64,000 nt of DNA from Lachnospiraceae bacterium (GCA_024694965.1 JAILJC010000180.1:117778-181777), one strand, 5' to 3'. Positions 28,419 through 38,796 are shown, numbered from the stretch's first letter. A program made the numbers and translations. Notes: a model not told the origin generated them from the sequence alone.

Positions 28419-29525
28419 ATGTTATTAAGAGCGTTGAATGATATTTGGACTGCCTTAAGGAGCTTCGACGAACAGGCCTTAACCTTTGCGAGCCGGGCGG
28501 TCCTTATATACGTTATATACATATTGGTCGTTAATATAATAAAAAAAGCCAGCGGGAAAAAGCACCTAAAGCTGTGGCAGATGCTGCTGTCTGTCTTCGT
28601 GTTCAGTGTTTTGTGTGTTTATATGTCCTATCTGGTTTCTTTGACTTTGTCCGGCCGTGAAGCCGGCAGCAGGCCAAATAAGATAAACCTTGAGATATTC
28701 GGTACATGGGGGAGTGAGGGGATTTCGGCATATGCCATCGAGAATGTGCTCCTCTTTATCCCCTTCGGTATACTGGTGCCGCTTATGGCAAGGTTTTTCA
28801 AAAAGTGGTGGAACCTTGTCCTTGCGGCTTTTATTACAAGCTTGCTGATAGAGCTTACTCAGCTCATTACCGGCAGGGGATACTTTGAAACGGATGACAT
28901 ACTGTTAAATACTTTCGGGGCGTTTGTCGGATATGTTGTTTTCTGGATAGCATACCACAGCTATATAGCAGTCAAGCATGAGACGCAGATACCTTTAAGC
29001 AGGCATGAGCAGCAGCTTAACAGGATAACGCTCTTTATAATACAGCTGCTCCCGGTCGTGCTGCTGGTGCTCATGATAATCGGGTTCGGTAGTGATGATG
29101 CCCTTAAGTCGGCCGAACTCTCAAAGTTTGTGACCGAGAAGCTGCTTTATATAGTTAACAAGGTATTTAACTTAAAGTGGACGGCTCAGAAGATCGAGGA
29201 ATCTGTACCGGTATATGAGGGGGCGGTGAGAAAAGGTGCTCATCTTACGGAATTTGCACTACTTACTCTGTTTACCTTCGTCTTTCTTTATTGCAGAAAA
29301 CTAAAGGGACGAACGGCGCGTATAATAACGTTTTTCTTTGCATTTTTTGTTGCAGTCATTGATGAACTTAACCAGTATCACGGTGACGGAAGGAGCGGTT
29401 CGCCGCTTGATGTTGCACTTGACTGTTTTGGGAGTGTTATCGTCCTTATCATCATTTTCATTTTATTAAAGATCGCAGGCCATTACCACGGACATTCGGC
29501 GGGAAAGGCCGGGGCTGCGGGATAA
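28419..29525 (+). CDS. VanZ family protein with two VanZ-like domains
   Basis: First: NVLLFIPFGILVPL...IELTQLITGRGYFETDDILLNTFGAFVGY; second: RKGAHLTEFALLTL...VIDELNQYHGDGRSGSPLDVALDCFGS. Confidence 0.88.
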   Translation: MLLRALNDIWTALRSFDEQALTFASRAVLIYVIYILVVNIIKKASGKKHLKLWQMLLSVFVFSVLCVYMSYLVSLTLSGREAGSRPNKINLEIFGTWGSEGISAYAIENVLLFIPFGILVPLMARFFKKWWNLVLAAFITSLLIELTQLITGRGYFETDDILLNTFGAFVGYVVFWIAYHSYIAVKHETQIPLSRHEQQLNRITLFIIQLLPVVLLVLMIIGFGSDDALKSAELSKFVTEKLLYIVNKVFNLKWTAQKIEESVPVYEGAVRKGAHLTEFALLTLFTFVFLYCRKLKGRTARIITFFFAFFVAVIDELNQYHGDGRSGSPLDVALDCFGSVIVLIIIFILLKIAGHYHGHSAGKAGAAG

Positions 29526-29539
29526 CAAAGGAGTAACTG

Positions 29540-31348
29540 ATGGATCAGTCACGGATCAGGAATTTTTGTATAATAGCACATATTGACCACGGTAAGTCGA
29601 CTCTGGCAGACCGTATCATCGAGAGCACCGGGCTTCTTACCAGCCGTGAGATGCAGGCACAGGTACTTGATAATATGGACCTTGAGCGCGAGCGAGGTAT
29701 CACTATAAAGTCACAGGCGGTCCGTACCGTTTACAAGGCAAAGGATGGTAAGGAGTATATCTTTAATCTTATAGACACTCCTGGCCATGTCGATTTTAAT
29801 TATGAAGTATCAAGGAGCCTTGCGGCATGCGACGGCGCCATCCTTGTGGTAGATGCGGCTCAGGGTATCGAAGCCCAGACGCTGGCAAATGTATACCTTG
29901 CGCTGGATCATGACCTTGACGTATTTCCGGTAATAAACAAGATAGACCTGCCGAGTGCCGAGCCCGACCGTGTAGTAAATGAGATAGAAGACGTGATAGG
30001 GATCGAGGCGCAGGATGCCCCCAGGATTTCGGCAAAAAACGGCATAGGAATAGATGAGGTATTGGAGCAGATAGTGACTAAGATACCTGCTCCTAAGGGT
30101 GACCCCGGTAAACCTCTTAAGGCACTGATCTTTGATTCGCTGTATGATTCTTACAAGGGCGCCATTGCCTTTGTAAGGCTTATGGATGGGCGTGTTTCAA
30201 AAGGCACACCCATAAAGATGATGGCTACGGGAGCAACCGCGGAGGTTGTGGAAGTCGGTTATTTCGGCGCCGGCCAGTTCATCCCCTGTGACGAGCTCAG
30301 TGCCGGCATGGTCGGATATATAACGGCAAGTATAAAGAATGTCAGGGATACGGCTGTCGGCGATACAATAACCAATGCCGCAAAGCCGTGTGATGAGGCC
30401 CTGCCCGGATATAAGAAGGTGCTTTCCATGGTGTACTGTGGAATGTATCCGGCCGATGGTGCAAAATATCCCGATTTAAGGGATGCTCTGGAAAAGCTTC
30501 AGCTTAACGATGCTTCGTTAAATTACGAACCTGAGACTTCGGTAGCTTTAGGCTTCGGATTCAGGTGCGGTTTTCTTGGACTGCTGCATCTCGAAGTTGT
30601 TCAGGAAAGGCTTGAACGTGAGTACAATCTCGATCTGGTCACTACGGCTCCAAGTGTTATATACAAAGTCCATAAAACAGACGGTGAAGTGATCGACCTT
30701 ACAAATCCCACGAATCTTCCGGATCCGTCCGTTATAGATTATATGGAGGAGCCCATAGTGGATGCGGAGATAATGGTCACAAAGGATTTCGTTGGGCCCA
30801 TTATGGAGCTGTGCCAGGAGAGGCGGGGACGGTATGTAAGCATGGAATATATGGAGGAAACAAGGGCTCTCCTTAAGTATGAACTTCCGCTTAACGAGAT
30901 AATCTATGACTTTTTTGATGCGTTGAAATCGCGTTCGCGCGGATATGCATCTTTTGATTATGAGATGAAGGGATACGAGAAATCCGATCTGGTCAAGCTG
31001 GATATACTTATAAACAAAGAGGAAGTCGATGCTTTAAGCTTCATTGTCCATGCCGAGAGCGCTTATGAGAGGGGAAGAAGGATGTGCGAGCGGCTTAAGG
31101 ACGAAATCCCGAGACATCTGTTTGAAATCCCCATTCAGGCGGCTGTCGGAAGCAAGATAATAGCGCGTGAGACGGTTAAAGCAATGCGTAAGGATGTACT
31201 TGCAAAGTGCTACGGCGGAGATATAACCCGAAAAAAGAAGCTGCTTGAGAAGCAGAAGGAAGGCAAGAAGAGGATGCGGCAGATAGGTAATGTCGAGATT
31301 CCGCAGAAGGCCTTCATGAGCGTGCTTAAGCTGGATGAGGATAAATAG
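29540..31348 (+). CDS. lepA: Elongation factor 4
   Basis: [17 protein letters not shown], full-length 602 aa LepA C-terminus. Confidence 0.98.
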   Translation: MDQSRIRNFCIIAHIDHGKSTLADRIIESTGLLTSREMQAQVLDNMDLERERGITIKSQAVRTVYKAKDGKEYIFNLIDTPGHVDFNYEVSRSLAACDGAILVVDAAQGIEAQTLANVYLALDHDLDVFPVINKIDLPSAEPDRVVNEIEDVIGIEAQDAPRISAKNGIGIDEVLEQIVTKIPAPKGDPGKPLKALIFDSLYDSYKGAIAFVRLMDGRVSKGTPIKMMATGATAEVVEVGYFGAGQFIPCDELSAGMVGYITASIKNVRDTAVGDTITNAAKPCDEALPGYKKVLSMVYCGMYPADGAKYPDLRDALEKLQLNDASLNYEPETSVALGFGFRCGFLGLLHLEVVQERLEREYNLDLVTTAPSVIYKVHKTDGEVIDLTNPTNLPDPSVIDYMEEPIVDAEIMVTKDFVGPIMELCQERRGRYVSMEYMEETRALLKYELPLNEIIYDFFDALKSRSRGYASFDYEMKGYEKSDLVKLDILINKEEVDALSFIVHAESAYERGRRMCERLKDEIPRHLFEIPIQAAVGSKIIARETVKAMRKDVLAKCYGGDITRKKKLLEKQKEGKKRMRQIGNVEIPQKAFMSVLKLDEDK

Positions 31349-31371
31349 CAAAAATTGTCGGAGGCGAAAAT

Positions 31372-32517
31372 ATGCGGCCGCTGGGTATTTATATACACGT
31401 TCCGTTTTGTGTCCGTAAATGCGGTTATTGTGATTTTTTGTCCATGCCTTCAGGTAAAGAGGGCATGGATGATTATATTTTTGCGCTTATAGAAGAGATA
31501 AAGGGATATGGGGAAAAGTATAAATGCGAAGGAAGTGAGTATGAGGTAAAAAGCGTTTATATAGGCGGCGGGACACCGAGCCTGCTTTTGCCGGATGCTG
31601 TGGGCAGGGTGATGGACAGCCTGCATGAAACCTTTGCGTTTGCCAATGATAAAGGTGTGGAGGTCACCCTGGAATCAAACCCGGGCACTGTCACCATGGC
31701 TTCTCTTAACGGGTACGTAAAGTGCGGGATAAACAGGCTGAGTATCGGACTTCAGTCGGCAAACGACAATGAACTTAAAACACTCGGAAGGATCCATGAC
31801 AGCGCTGCTTTTTTTAAGGCCTTTGATATGGCCGTGGATGCGGGATTTGAAAATATAAATGTTGATATAATGACTGCCATCCCGGGGCAGACTTTAAACA
31901 GCCTTGAAAATACTCTCAAAACGGTGACTGGGCTTGGATGTACACACATTTCCGCATATTCGCTGATCCTCGAAGAGGGAACCCCGTTTTATGAAAAGTA
32001 TTCTTCGAAAGAAGGCCTGCCGGATGAAGATGAAGAGAGGGAAATGTACCATTTTACGGTTTCATATCTTGAGAGGCGGGGTTACCTTCGATATGAAATA
32101 TCCAATTTTTCCCTTCCGGGTTATGAAAGCAGACATAACACGGCTTACTGGGAGAGGGATGACTATATCGGATTCGGACTCGGGGCCTCCTCGCTTATAA
32201 AAGATACAAGATATAAAAACACCGCAATCATGAAGGAGTACATCATGTCCCCCTTGTCCCGCGATATTTTTTCGGAACAGATAACTTTAAGCGGCCGCGA
32301 CAGGATGGCTGAGTATATGTTCCTCGGCCTTCGGATGAGCAGGGGAGTGTCGGAGGACGGTTTTAAAAAGGAGTTTCTTACGGGAATAGACGGGATATAC
32401 AAAAATGAACTTGATGCCCTTAAGAGGGACGGGCTTATATTACGGGATTCGGGTCGTATAAAACTGACAGAGAAGGGCATTGATTACGGAAATTATGTTT
32501 TTAGCCGATTTTTGTGA
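31372..32517 (+). CDS. hemW: Radical SAM HemW (coproporphyrinogen III oxidase-like)
   Basis: YIHVPFCVRKCGYCDF, IGGGTPSLL. Confidence 0.95.
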   Translation: MRPLGIYIHVPFCVRKCGYCDFLSMPSGKEGMDDYIFALIEEIKGYGEKYKCEGSEYEVKSVYIGGGTPSLLLPDAVGRVMDSLHETFAFANDKGVEVTLESNPGTVTMASLNGYVKCGINRLSIGLQSANDNELKTLGRIHDSAAFFKAFDMAVDAGFENINVDIMTAIPGQTLNSLENTLKTVTGLGCTHISAYSLILEEGTPFYEKYSSKEGLPDEDEEREMYHFTVSYLERRGYLRYEISNFSLPGYESRHNTAYWERDDYIGFGLGASSLIKDTRYKNTAIMKEYIMSPLSRDIFSEQITLSGRDRMAEYMFLGLRMSRGVSEDGFKKEFLTGIDGIYKNELDALKRDGLILRDSGRIKLTEKGIDYGNYVFSRFL

Positions 32518-32528
32518 CTTTATCACAT

Positions 32529-32559
32529 TAAAACAGTTGTTATTGACTGTTTTTTTTTG
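32529..32559 (+). terminator. Possible intrinsic terminator after hemW
   Basis: AAAACAGT-N8-ACTGTTTT stem followed by a long T-run; A/T-rich stem. Confidence 0.5.
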
Positions 32560-32565
32560 TATAAT
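32537..32565 (+). promoter_or_regulatory. Promoter TTGTTA-N17-TATAAT for the GGDEF-EAL gene
   Basis: -35 32537-32542, -10 32560-32565; overlaps the hemW terminator-like hairpin. Confidence 0.5.
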
Positions 32566-32617
32566 CAAACTGTATATTTATTGTTTTTTTGCTGAATACA
32601 GCGTACGGGGTGCTGCT

Positions 32618-35600
32618 ATGAGTAAATTAGGTGAAGATCTGTTTCAGAATGCAATGGATATAAACGATATCATAATTTTTGAGTATGATATCGATAATGA
32701 TGTGATAAAGTTTTCCGACAATGTCGACAGGTATATCCCGATACCGAAGGAAGTCGCTTCTTTTGCCGGAAACATAAGCATACGCGGCCGTATTCACGAT
32801 GACGATGCGAAAAAGGCCATCTCTTTTTTCACCAATCAACCCGAAGAGGGCAAAATAAAGATGGAATATGTCCGGTTCCTGGATCTTAACGGGGACTATT
32901 TCTGGTATCAGCTTAAGGGCAGGATGAAGGATCCCGAAGATGCCGGCCGCAAGGGAAGCATTCTTTACGGGACCATGACCTACATAGACGATGAGACCAA
33001 GCACCGCAGTGAGGAGGCTGAAAAGAACAAGGACGGCCTGACGCATGTGCTTAACAGGGAGGCTTTTTTGGGCTTTGCCGATGAATACTTAGGCTCCATG
33101 AGCAAGGGTGCCCTGCCGAATCTCATGCTCATAGATATAGATGATTTTGACGAGTGGAAGGAGATGAACAGCGATGTAAGCGCCGACGGAGTTCTTGTCG
33201 AGCTTGCGAGGATAATAAAGCGCGCGTTCAGAAGCTCGGATATAATCGGGCGTGTCGGCAACGACAGGTTCGCGGTCCTCATGAAGGGAATACGGAATAC
33301 CGGTATTTTGGAGGAACGCGCATCATATGTATGTAAGACCGTCAAGGAAGTATGGGGCGAACTTGACAAGGTAGTGACGGTATCCATCGGTATAAGTGCT
33401 TTTAAGAAAGACGAGGGTTCGGTTGATTCTCTGTTTGATCACTCGCTGGCAGCCCTTGAAGACGCAAAGCATTCAGGAAAAGACACCTATGTAATGTACC
33501 ATGACAATATGGAAAGGGTCGATAAAAAGGCCGATCCGATTCTCTCGACAAGGGAAATGGAGCTTGTTACCAATATCCTTGATCCGATGTGCAGCTGGGC
33601 ATATGCGGTGGATGAGGATTATCATATACTTTATCAGAACGAGATGTTAAGCGACAGGTTAACCGGACAGGACTCGGGTTTGTGCTATGAACGCAACAAG
33701 GGTTACAGCGAGCCGTGTCCCGATTGCCCGATAGCGCGCATGCGAAAGGACGAATCCTCCTATGATTCCGAGATATATTCAACGACACTGCGCTGCTCCG
33801 TGCCGTCAAGGACAACACGTATCAACTTAAGGAACGGTAAGAACATCTATCTTATCGCATCTATAAAGGAAAATGTCGAAAGGCAGGAGGAGAGGATAAG
33901 CGAAAGCCGTAACCGCGTCCGCGATGCCGTTATTTCAATGCAGGACATCATATGGGATGTTGACATTGACAGGAACAGCTGTATCAGGATAAAAGAAGAG
34001 AACATAAAGAGCATAATGGACCGCAGGATAAAGAATTACCATACTTTAAGGGAGTACTTTTCCGCGAAAGTATTATGCTCCGAGGATAAGGGAGCCTTTA
34101 ATGAGGCTACAGATCCCAAGTACCTTAAGCAGGCAAGGAGCCTCGGCACGCAGATGCTGTGCCGTGAGGTGAGGCTCCTTAACATAGAGGGAGAGTACGA
34201 ATGGTATAACCTGTATTCTGTTCTTCAGGGTACCGATGACGGAAGGGCCCTTATCATCTTCCTCAATGTGAATGAATATATGAAACACCGCCTCGAGAAT
34301 ATCGAGACAAAGGTCAAGTATGAGATCATGAAGCAGAAGAGTGACATTCTTAAGGAAATGGCGCTGAGCAACGAGCGTCATGAGAATGTAAACGAGATGA
34401 CCGGCATACTTGTATACGAGTATTATGTGACCGATGATGAATACTATATCTGCCCGATGTTTGACGAGGTGTTCAATATCGACAAAAAGCGCCTTAAGGG
34501 AGCCTGGGCTGTGATCGATATGCTTAAGCCCTATGAGGATGAGGCATACGCCTTTAAGGAGTTCATTGAAAAGATCAAGGAAACGGGGAATACCCATAAG
34601 CTGACCCTGAGGCTGTATAACAAGAACAATGTTCCGGTCTGGTACACAGTGATCATACAGCCCCTGCATGGGCTTAATAATGCCACGGTACGTTATCTTG
34701 CAACCTTCCAGAATGTTGATGCGGAAATGCGGATTAAGGGTGAGATGGAATACCGCGCGGACTATGATTCTTTAACGGATCTTTTGAATTCCGATTCCTT
34801 TTACAGAAAAGCCGGGAATTACATGCATCTTAATGATGATAAGAACCTTGCCATCATTGCCGTTGATATCGACAAGTTCAGGCTGATAAACGACCGCTAC
34901 GGTATCGATTCGGGAAATAAGTGCTTAAAGGCACTCGGAGGTGAGATACGCAGGCTGCTTCCTAGAGAGCTGCCGGCATGCCGTTATCAGGCCGATATGT
35001 TCAGTATTCTGTATGAATACGAAAGCGAGCAGGACATCATAGACTTTATGACGGAACTGAGCAAGGCCATCAGAAGTGTTCCCGACATGCCAACGGTCCT
35101 GTCACTTGTCTACGGCATTTATAAAGTGGTGGATATCGATATTCCCGTAAGGCTTATGTGCGACAGGGCAAGGGCGGTCAAAAAACAGGTTAAGGGAAGC
35201 GCTCTGAGCAATTACGCGGTGTATGATGATGTGATCAGGCTTAAGATGCGCGAACAGGCCGAGATAGAAAATGAAATGGAACAGGCGCTGGCAAACGGAG
35301 AGTTTGTAATGTATCTGCAGCCGCAGATCGATATAAAGACCGGAAAGATCCGCGGAGCGGAGGCACTCGTCAGATGGAAACATCCCGCAAAGGGAGTACT
35401 GGTTCCCGCCAATTTCCTTTCTCTTTTTGAAGACAACGGTTTTATCACAAGGCTCGACCTGTTCATGTGGGAGGAAGCCTGCAAATATATCACCGATCTT
35501 CAGAAGAGGGATATCATGCTTCCGATATCTGTCAATGTATCACGAAGGCATGTGGGTGAAACCGATATAGTAAAGAGCCTTACCGGACTTGTTGAAAAAT

Positions 35601-36019
35601 ACGGGTTCCCAAACAGGTATCTTGAGATAGAGATAACGGAAAATCTTTTCCTTGAAGATGTTACCGAGCTGTTTGAAGAGATGGGTGAGCTCAAGGACAG
35701 GGGATTCAGGATACTGATGGATGATTTCGGATCGGGTTATTCATCGTTAAATATGCTCAGGAAAGCGCCGATAGATACAATGAAGATCGACAGGTTCTTT
35801 TTGGATGAGATAATGTCGACCGAAAGGGGCAAGATCATAGTTGAGTCGTCTGTCAGGATGGCCAAGATGATAGGTCTCGATGTTATTGCCGAGGGTGTGG
35901 AGACGAAGGAGCAGCTTGAGTTTTTAAGATCGATAGATTGCGACATGGCACAGGGGTATTATTATTCAAAACCGATTCCGGTTGAGGAATTTGAGGAGTT
36001 TTTACTACACTACATGTGA
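32618..36019 (+). CDS. Multi-domain PAS/GGDEF(degenerate)/PAS/GGDEF(degenerate)/EAL protein
   Basis: EALVRW, EITENLF, LMDDFGSGYSSLN, AEGVET EAL motifs; the ATG at 32618 (MSKLGEDLF) avoids the 32480 start inside hemW. Confidence 0.92.
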   Translation: MSKLGEDLFQNAMDINDIIIFEYDIDNDVIKFSDNVDRYIPIPKEVASFAGNISIRGRIHDDDAKKAISFFTNQPEEGKIKMEYVRFLDLNGDYFWYQLKGRMKDPEDAGRKGSILYGTMTYIDDETKHRSEEAEKNKDGLTHVLNREAFLGFADEYLGSMSKGALPNLMLIDIDDFDEWKEMNSDVSADGVLVELARIIKRAFRSSDIIGRVGNDRFAVLMKGIRNTGILEERASYVCKTVKEVWGELDKVVTVSIGISAFKKDEGSVDSLFDHSLAALEDAKHSGKDTYVMYHDNMERVDKKADPILSTREMELVTNILDPMCSWAYAVDEDYHILYQNEMLSDRLTGQDSGLCYERNKGYSEPCPDCPIARMRKDESSYDSEIYSTTLRCSVPSRTTRINLRNGKNIYLIASIKENVERQEERISESRNRVRDAVISMQDIIWDVDIDRNSCIRIKEENIKSIMDRRIKNYHTLREYFSAKVLCSEDKGAFNEATDPKYLKQARSLGTQMLCREVRLLNIEGEYEWYNLYSVLQGTDDGRALIIFLNVNEYMKHRLENIETKVKYEIMKQKSDILKEMALSNERHENVNEMTGILVYEYYVTDDEYYICPMFDEVFNIDKKRLKGAWAVIDMLKPYEDEAYAFKEFIEKIKETGNTHKLTLRLYNKNNVPVWYTVIIQPLHGLNNATVRYLATFQNVDAEMRIKGEMEYRADYDSLTDLLNSDSFYRKAGNYMHLNDDKNLAIIAVDIDKFRLINDRYGIDSGNKCLKALGGEIRRLLPRELPACRYQADMFSILYEYESEQDIIDFMTELSKAIRSVPDMPTVLSLVYGIYKVVDIDIPVRLMCDRARAVKKQVKGSALSNYAVYDDVIRLKMREQAEIENEMEQALANGEFVMYLQPQIDIKTGKIRGAEALVRWKHPAKGVLVPANFLSLFEDNGFITRLDLFMWEEACKYITDLQKRDIMLPISVNVSRRHVGETDIVKSLTGLVEKYGFPNRYLEIEITENLFLEDVTELFEEMGELKDRGFRILMDDFGSGYSSLNMLRKAPIDTMKIDRFFLDEIMSTERGKIIVESSVRMAKMIGLDVIAEGVETKEQLEFLRSIDCDMAQGYYYSKPIPVEEFEEFLLHYM

Positions 36020-36036
36020 CTGCGGGGGAGAAATAA

Positions 36037-37143
36037 ATGAAATTTGTTAAAACCGAGGACTTAAAGGACGGCATGCGTCTTGCCAAGCCTATTTATAACA
36101 AGAAGGGCGTCCTGCTTTATGAGAGGGATTCAAAACTGACGGGACAGAGCATTGGCTCGGTCCGCAATTTCGGATTGATGGGCGTATACGTGCTGGAGCC
36201 GGCAGAACCGCTCCCGCCGATGTCGCCTGAAGATATCGCGCTTGAGAAGTTTCTAACCGTTTCCGAGTTCAGGTTAATGGATGAGCTTACGGAGATGATC
36301 AAGTCGGGGAAGAGTTCAAAGATCCGTAACCTTGCCGATTCATTTGTTTCGGAATGCGGACGTATGAGCCTTCCCGTAAATTTCATTCAGAACTTAAGGG
36401 GTGCGGAGGATTACGTTGTCAAGCATTCTTCAAATGTTGCGCTTTTGTGTGCTCTTCTTTCCCGCAGTATGGGACTGAACCTTGACGAGCGGAAGGATGC
36501 TATCCTTGCGGGTCTTGTCCATGATGTGGGCAAGCTGAACATTCCGGCATCAATGATGGCGCAGGAGGAATTAAGTGACGAAGACCGTCATGAGATGCGC
36601 CGGCATGAACTGCACGGTGCCGAAATCATAGAGGGATGCTTTACCTCGGCTCCCGCGATAAAACGCACCATGCTTCAGGCGTGCAAGCATATCGGGGCTT
36701 TTGAGAACGGTGAGGAACAGGACAATGCAAAGATGGTCAAAACCGCCAAGGTGCTGGTTGTTGCAGATATGTTCGATAAGCTTACCGCAATGAGTCTGCA
36801 GCACGAGCCGATGAGTTATATAAGTGCACTTAAGTTCCTTATGTCCAAGCCCGATTGGTTTGATAAGGATGTAGTAAAGGCACTCATAAAATGTGTCAGC
36901 TTTCTTGGAGAGGGTACAAGCGTTGAACTCTCAAACGGCGAGAAAGCACTGGTACTGGCTACCAATCCGGATAACCTGTTAAAGCCGCTGGTCCTCATTT
37001 TTTCCGGGAATACCATTATCGACCTTGCAAGGAGTACGGTGTATGAAGGCCTTGAAGTTGTCGATACGATGAAAACGCTTGATTCCCGTTACGTCATGGA
37101 TAAGGAAGCTATCGCCAAGTTAAAGAATGACACACTTAACTGA
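36037..37143 (+). CDS. HD-GYP-like protein with eroded GYP motif
   Basis: N-terminal VKTEDLKDGMRLAKPIYNKKGVLL domain, LVHDVGKLNIP HD motif, ADMFDKLTAMS; no HHExxxGxGYP. Confidence 0.82.
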   Translation: MKFVKTEDLKDGMRLAKPIYNKKGVLLYERDSKLTGQSIGSVRNFGLMGVYVLEPAEPLPPMSPEDIALEKFLTVSEFRLMDELTEMIKSGKSSKIRNLADSFVSECGRMSLPVNFIQNLRGAEDYVVKHSSNVALLCALLSRSMGLNLDERKDAILAGLVHDVGKLNIPASMMAQEELSDEDRHEMRRHELHGAEIIEGCFTSAPAIKRTMLQACKHIGAFENGEEQDNAKMVKTAKVLVVADMFDKLTAMSLQHEPMSYISALKFLMSKPDWFDKDVVKALIKCVSFLGEGTSVELSNGEKALVLATNPDNLLKPLVLIFSGNTIIDLARSTVYEGLEVVDTMKTLDSRYVMDKEAIAKLKNDTLN

Positions 37144-37156
37144 CCGAAATAATGTT

Positions 37157-37185
37157 TTGACTTTCTGAAATAAATGTATTATCAT
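37157..37185 (+). promoter_or_regulatory. Promoter TTGACT-N17-TATCAT upstream of comM
   Basis: -35 37157-37162, -10 37180-37185. Confidence 0.5.
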
Positions 37186-37208
37186 AACTAAGCACAATCA
37201 TCACAGGG

Positions 37209-37236
37209 TAACCGTAATGCGGTTATGTCTTTTTTT
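37209..37236 (+). terminator. Hairpin plus T-run between the HD-GYP-like gene and comM
   Basis: TAACCG-TAATG-CGGTTA followed by TGTCTTTTTTT. Confidence 0.55.
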
Positions 37237-37272
37237 GTTTTCCTGAAATATTAAATTAAATACGGAGGAGAG

Positions 37273-38796
37273 ATGTTCAGTAGTGTATTGTCTTTTGGCA
37301 TACGCGGGATTGAGGGCTTCTGCGTCAATGTGGAGGCTGATATTTCCGACGGGATGCCTATGTTTGAACTTGTAGGATATCTGTCCGGTGAAGTTAAGGA
37401 GGCAAGGGAAAGGGTCCGTACGGCATTAAAGAATTCAGGCTTTGACTTTCCCGTAAAGCGGATAACCCTTAATCTTTCGCCCGGAAATGTCAGAAAACAG
37501 GGGACAGGGTACGATCTGCCTATGGCAGTGGCCATACTCGCAGCCATGGGTGCGATCGATAAAGCGGCTCTGAGTAAAACCCTTATTATAGGAGAACTTA
37601 AGCTAAACGGAGATGTAGGCGGGATAAACGGAGTGCTGCCCATGGTCATATGCGGCAGGAAAATGGGTATAAAAAGATGTATAGTCCCTGCGGATAATGC
37701 CGCCGAAGGAGCGATGGTAAGAGATGTTGAGATCATTGCGGTATCTGATCTAAAACAGGCCGCCGATCACTTAAACGGAAAAGAGGTTATAGGACCTTAT
37801 ATCCCGGATGAGGGATCCGGGCCAAAACCCGTGGAAAAAGGTGGCGCGGATCTAAAATATGTTAAGGGACAGGCGGCTGCAAGAAGGGGTCTTGAGATAG
37901 CGGCCTGCGGCATGCATAACCTATTGATGGTAGGTGCACCGGGGGCGGGCAAGTCTATGCTCGCAAAATGCATACCGGGTATATTGCCGCCCCTTTCGGG
38001 AGAGGAAGCATTGGAGGTATCGAGTATTTATTCCGTTGCGGGCCTGTTGGGGGATAACAGAAAGCTTATAACTGAGAGGCCTTTTGTAAGTCCGCATCAT
38101 ACGGTAACGGATGTCGCAATGACGGGAGGAGGTACTTATCCGAGGCCCGGAAATATCTCGCTTTCCCACAGGGGAGTATTATTCCTTGATGAGATGCCCG
38201 AGTTTTCAAGGTATACGCTGGAGGTATTAAGACAGCCGCTCGAAGACAGGAAGATCACCGTTTCAAGAAATTACGGAACATATGTCTATCCTGCTGATTT
38301 CATGCTCGTCGGGGCCATGAACCCATGTCCCTGCGGCGCCTATCCTGACCTTTCCAAATGCAGCTGCACGGAAACTGCCAGGAAAAGATATATGAGCCGT
38401 TTGAGCCGCCCGCTGCTTGACCGTATGGACATTTGTGTCGATGTCATGAAGCTTGGATATGATGATATGCTTAGCGGAAAGATGGCAGAGTCATCCGGGG
38501 AGGTAAGAAAGAGAGTGATAAGGACCCAGAAGATCCAGAGTGAGAGGTTTTTGGGAACCGGCATGATGTTTAATTCCCAAATGGGAGCGGATGAGATACT
38601 TGAGTATTGTTCGCTAAAACCGGAGGTAAGGGAATGGTTTTCACATGCTCTTAAAAAGCTCGATATTTCGGCCAGGGGTTATTCAAAGATACTGAAGGTT
38701 GCCCGTACGATAGCGGATATTGACGAACTTGAGGAGATCGGGCGCGATCACCTTGCAGAAGCCATACAGTTTAATAATTCATACATAATGGGTTAG
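37273..38796 (+). CDS. comM: YifB/ComM family Mg-chelatase-like AAA ATPase
   Basis: VGAPGAGKSMLAKCIPGILPP, HRGVLFLDEMPEF, GAMNPCPCG. Confidence 0.95.
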   Translation: MFSSVLSFGIRGIEGFCVNVEADISDGMPMFELVGYLSGEVKEARERVRTALKNSGFDFPVKRITLNLSPGNVRKQGTGYDLPMAVAILAAMGAIDKAALSKTLIIGELKLNGDVGGINGVLPMVICGRKMGIKRCIVPADNAAEGAMVRDVEIIAVSDLKQAADHLNGKEVIGPYIPDEGSGPKPVEKGGADLKYVKGQAAARRGLEIAACGMHNLLMVGAPGAGKSMLAKCIPGILPPLSGEEALEVSSIYSVAGLLGDNRKLITERPFVSPHHTVTDVAMTGGGTYPRPGNISLSHRGVLFLDEMPEFSRYTLEVLRQPLEDRKITVSRNYGTYVYPADFMLVGAMNPCPCGAYPDLSKCSCTETARKRYMSRLSRPLLDRMDICVDVMKLGYDDMLSGKMAESSGEVRKRVIRTQKIQSERFLGTGMMFNSQMGADEILEYCSLKPEVREWFSHALKKLDISARGYSKILKVARTIADIDELEEIGRDHLAEAIQFNNSYIMG

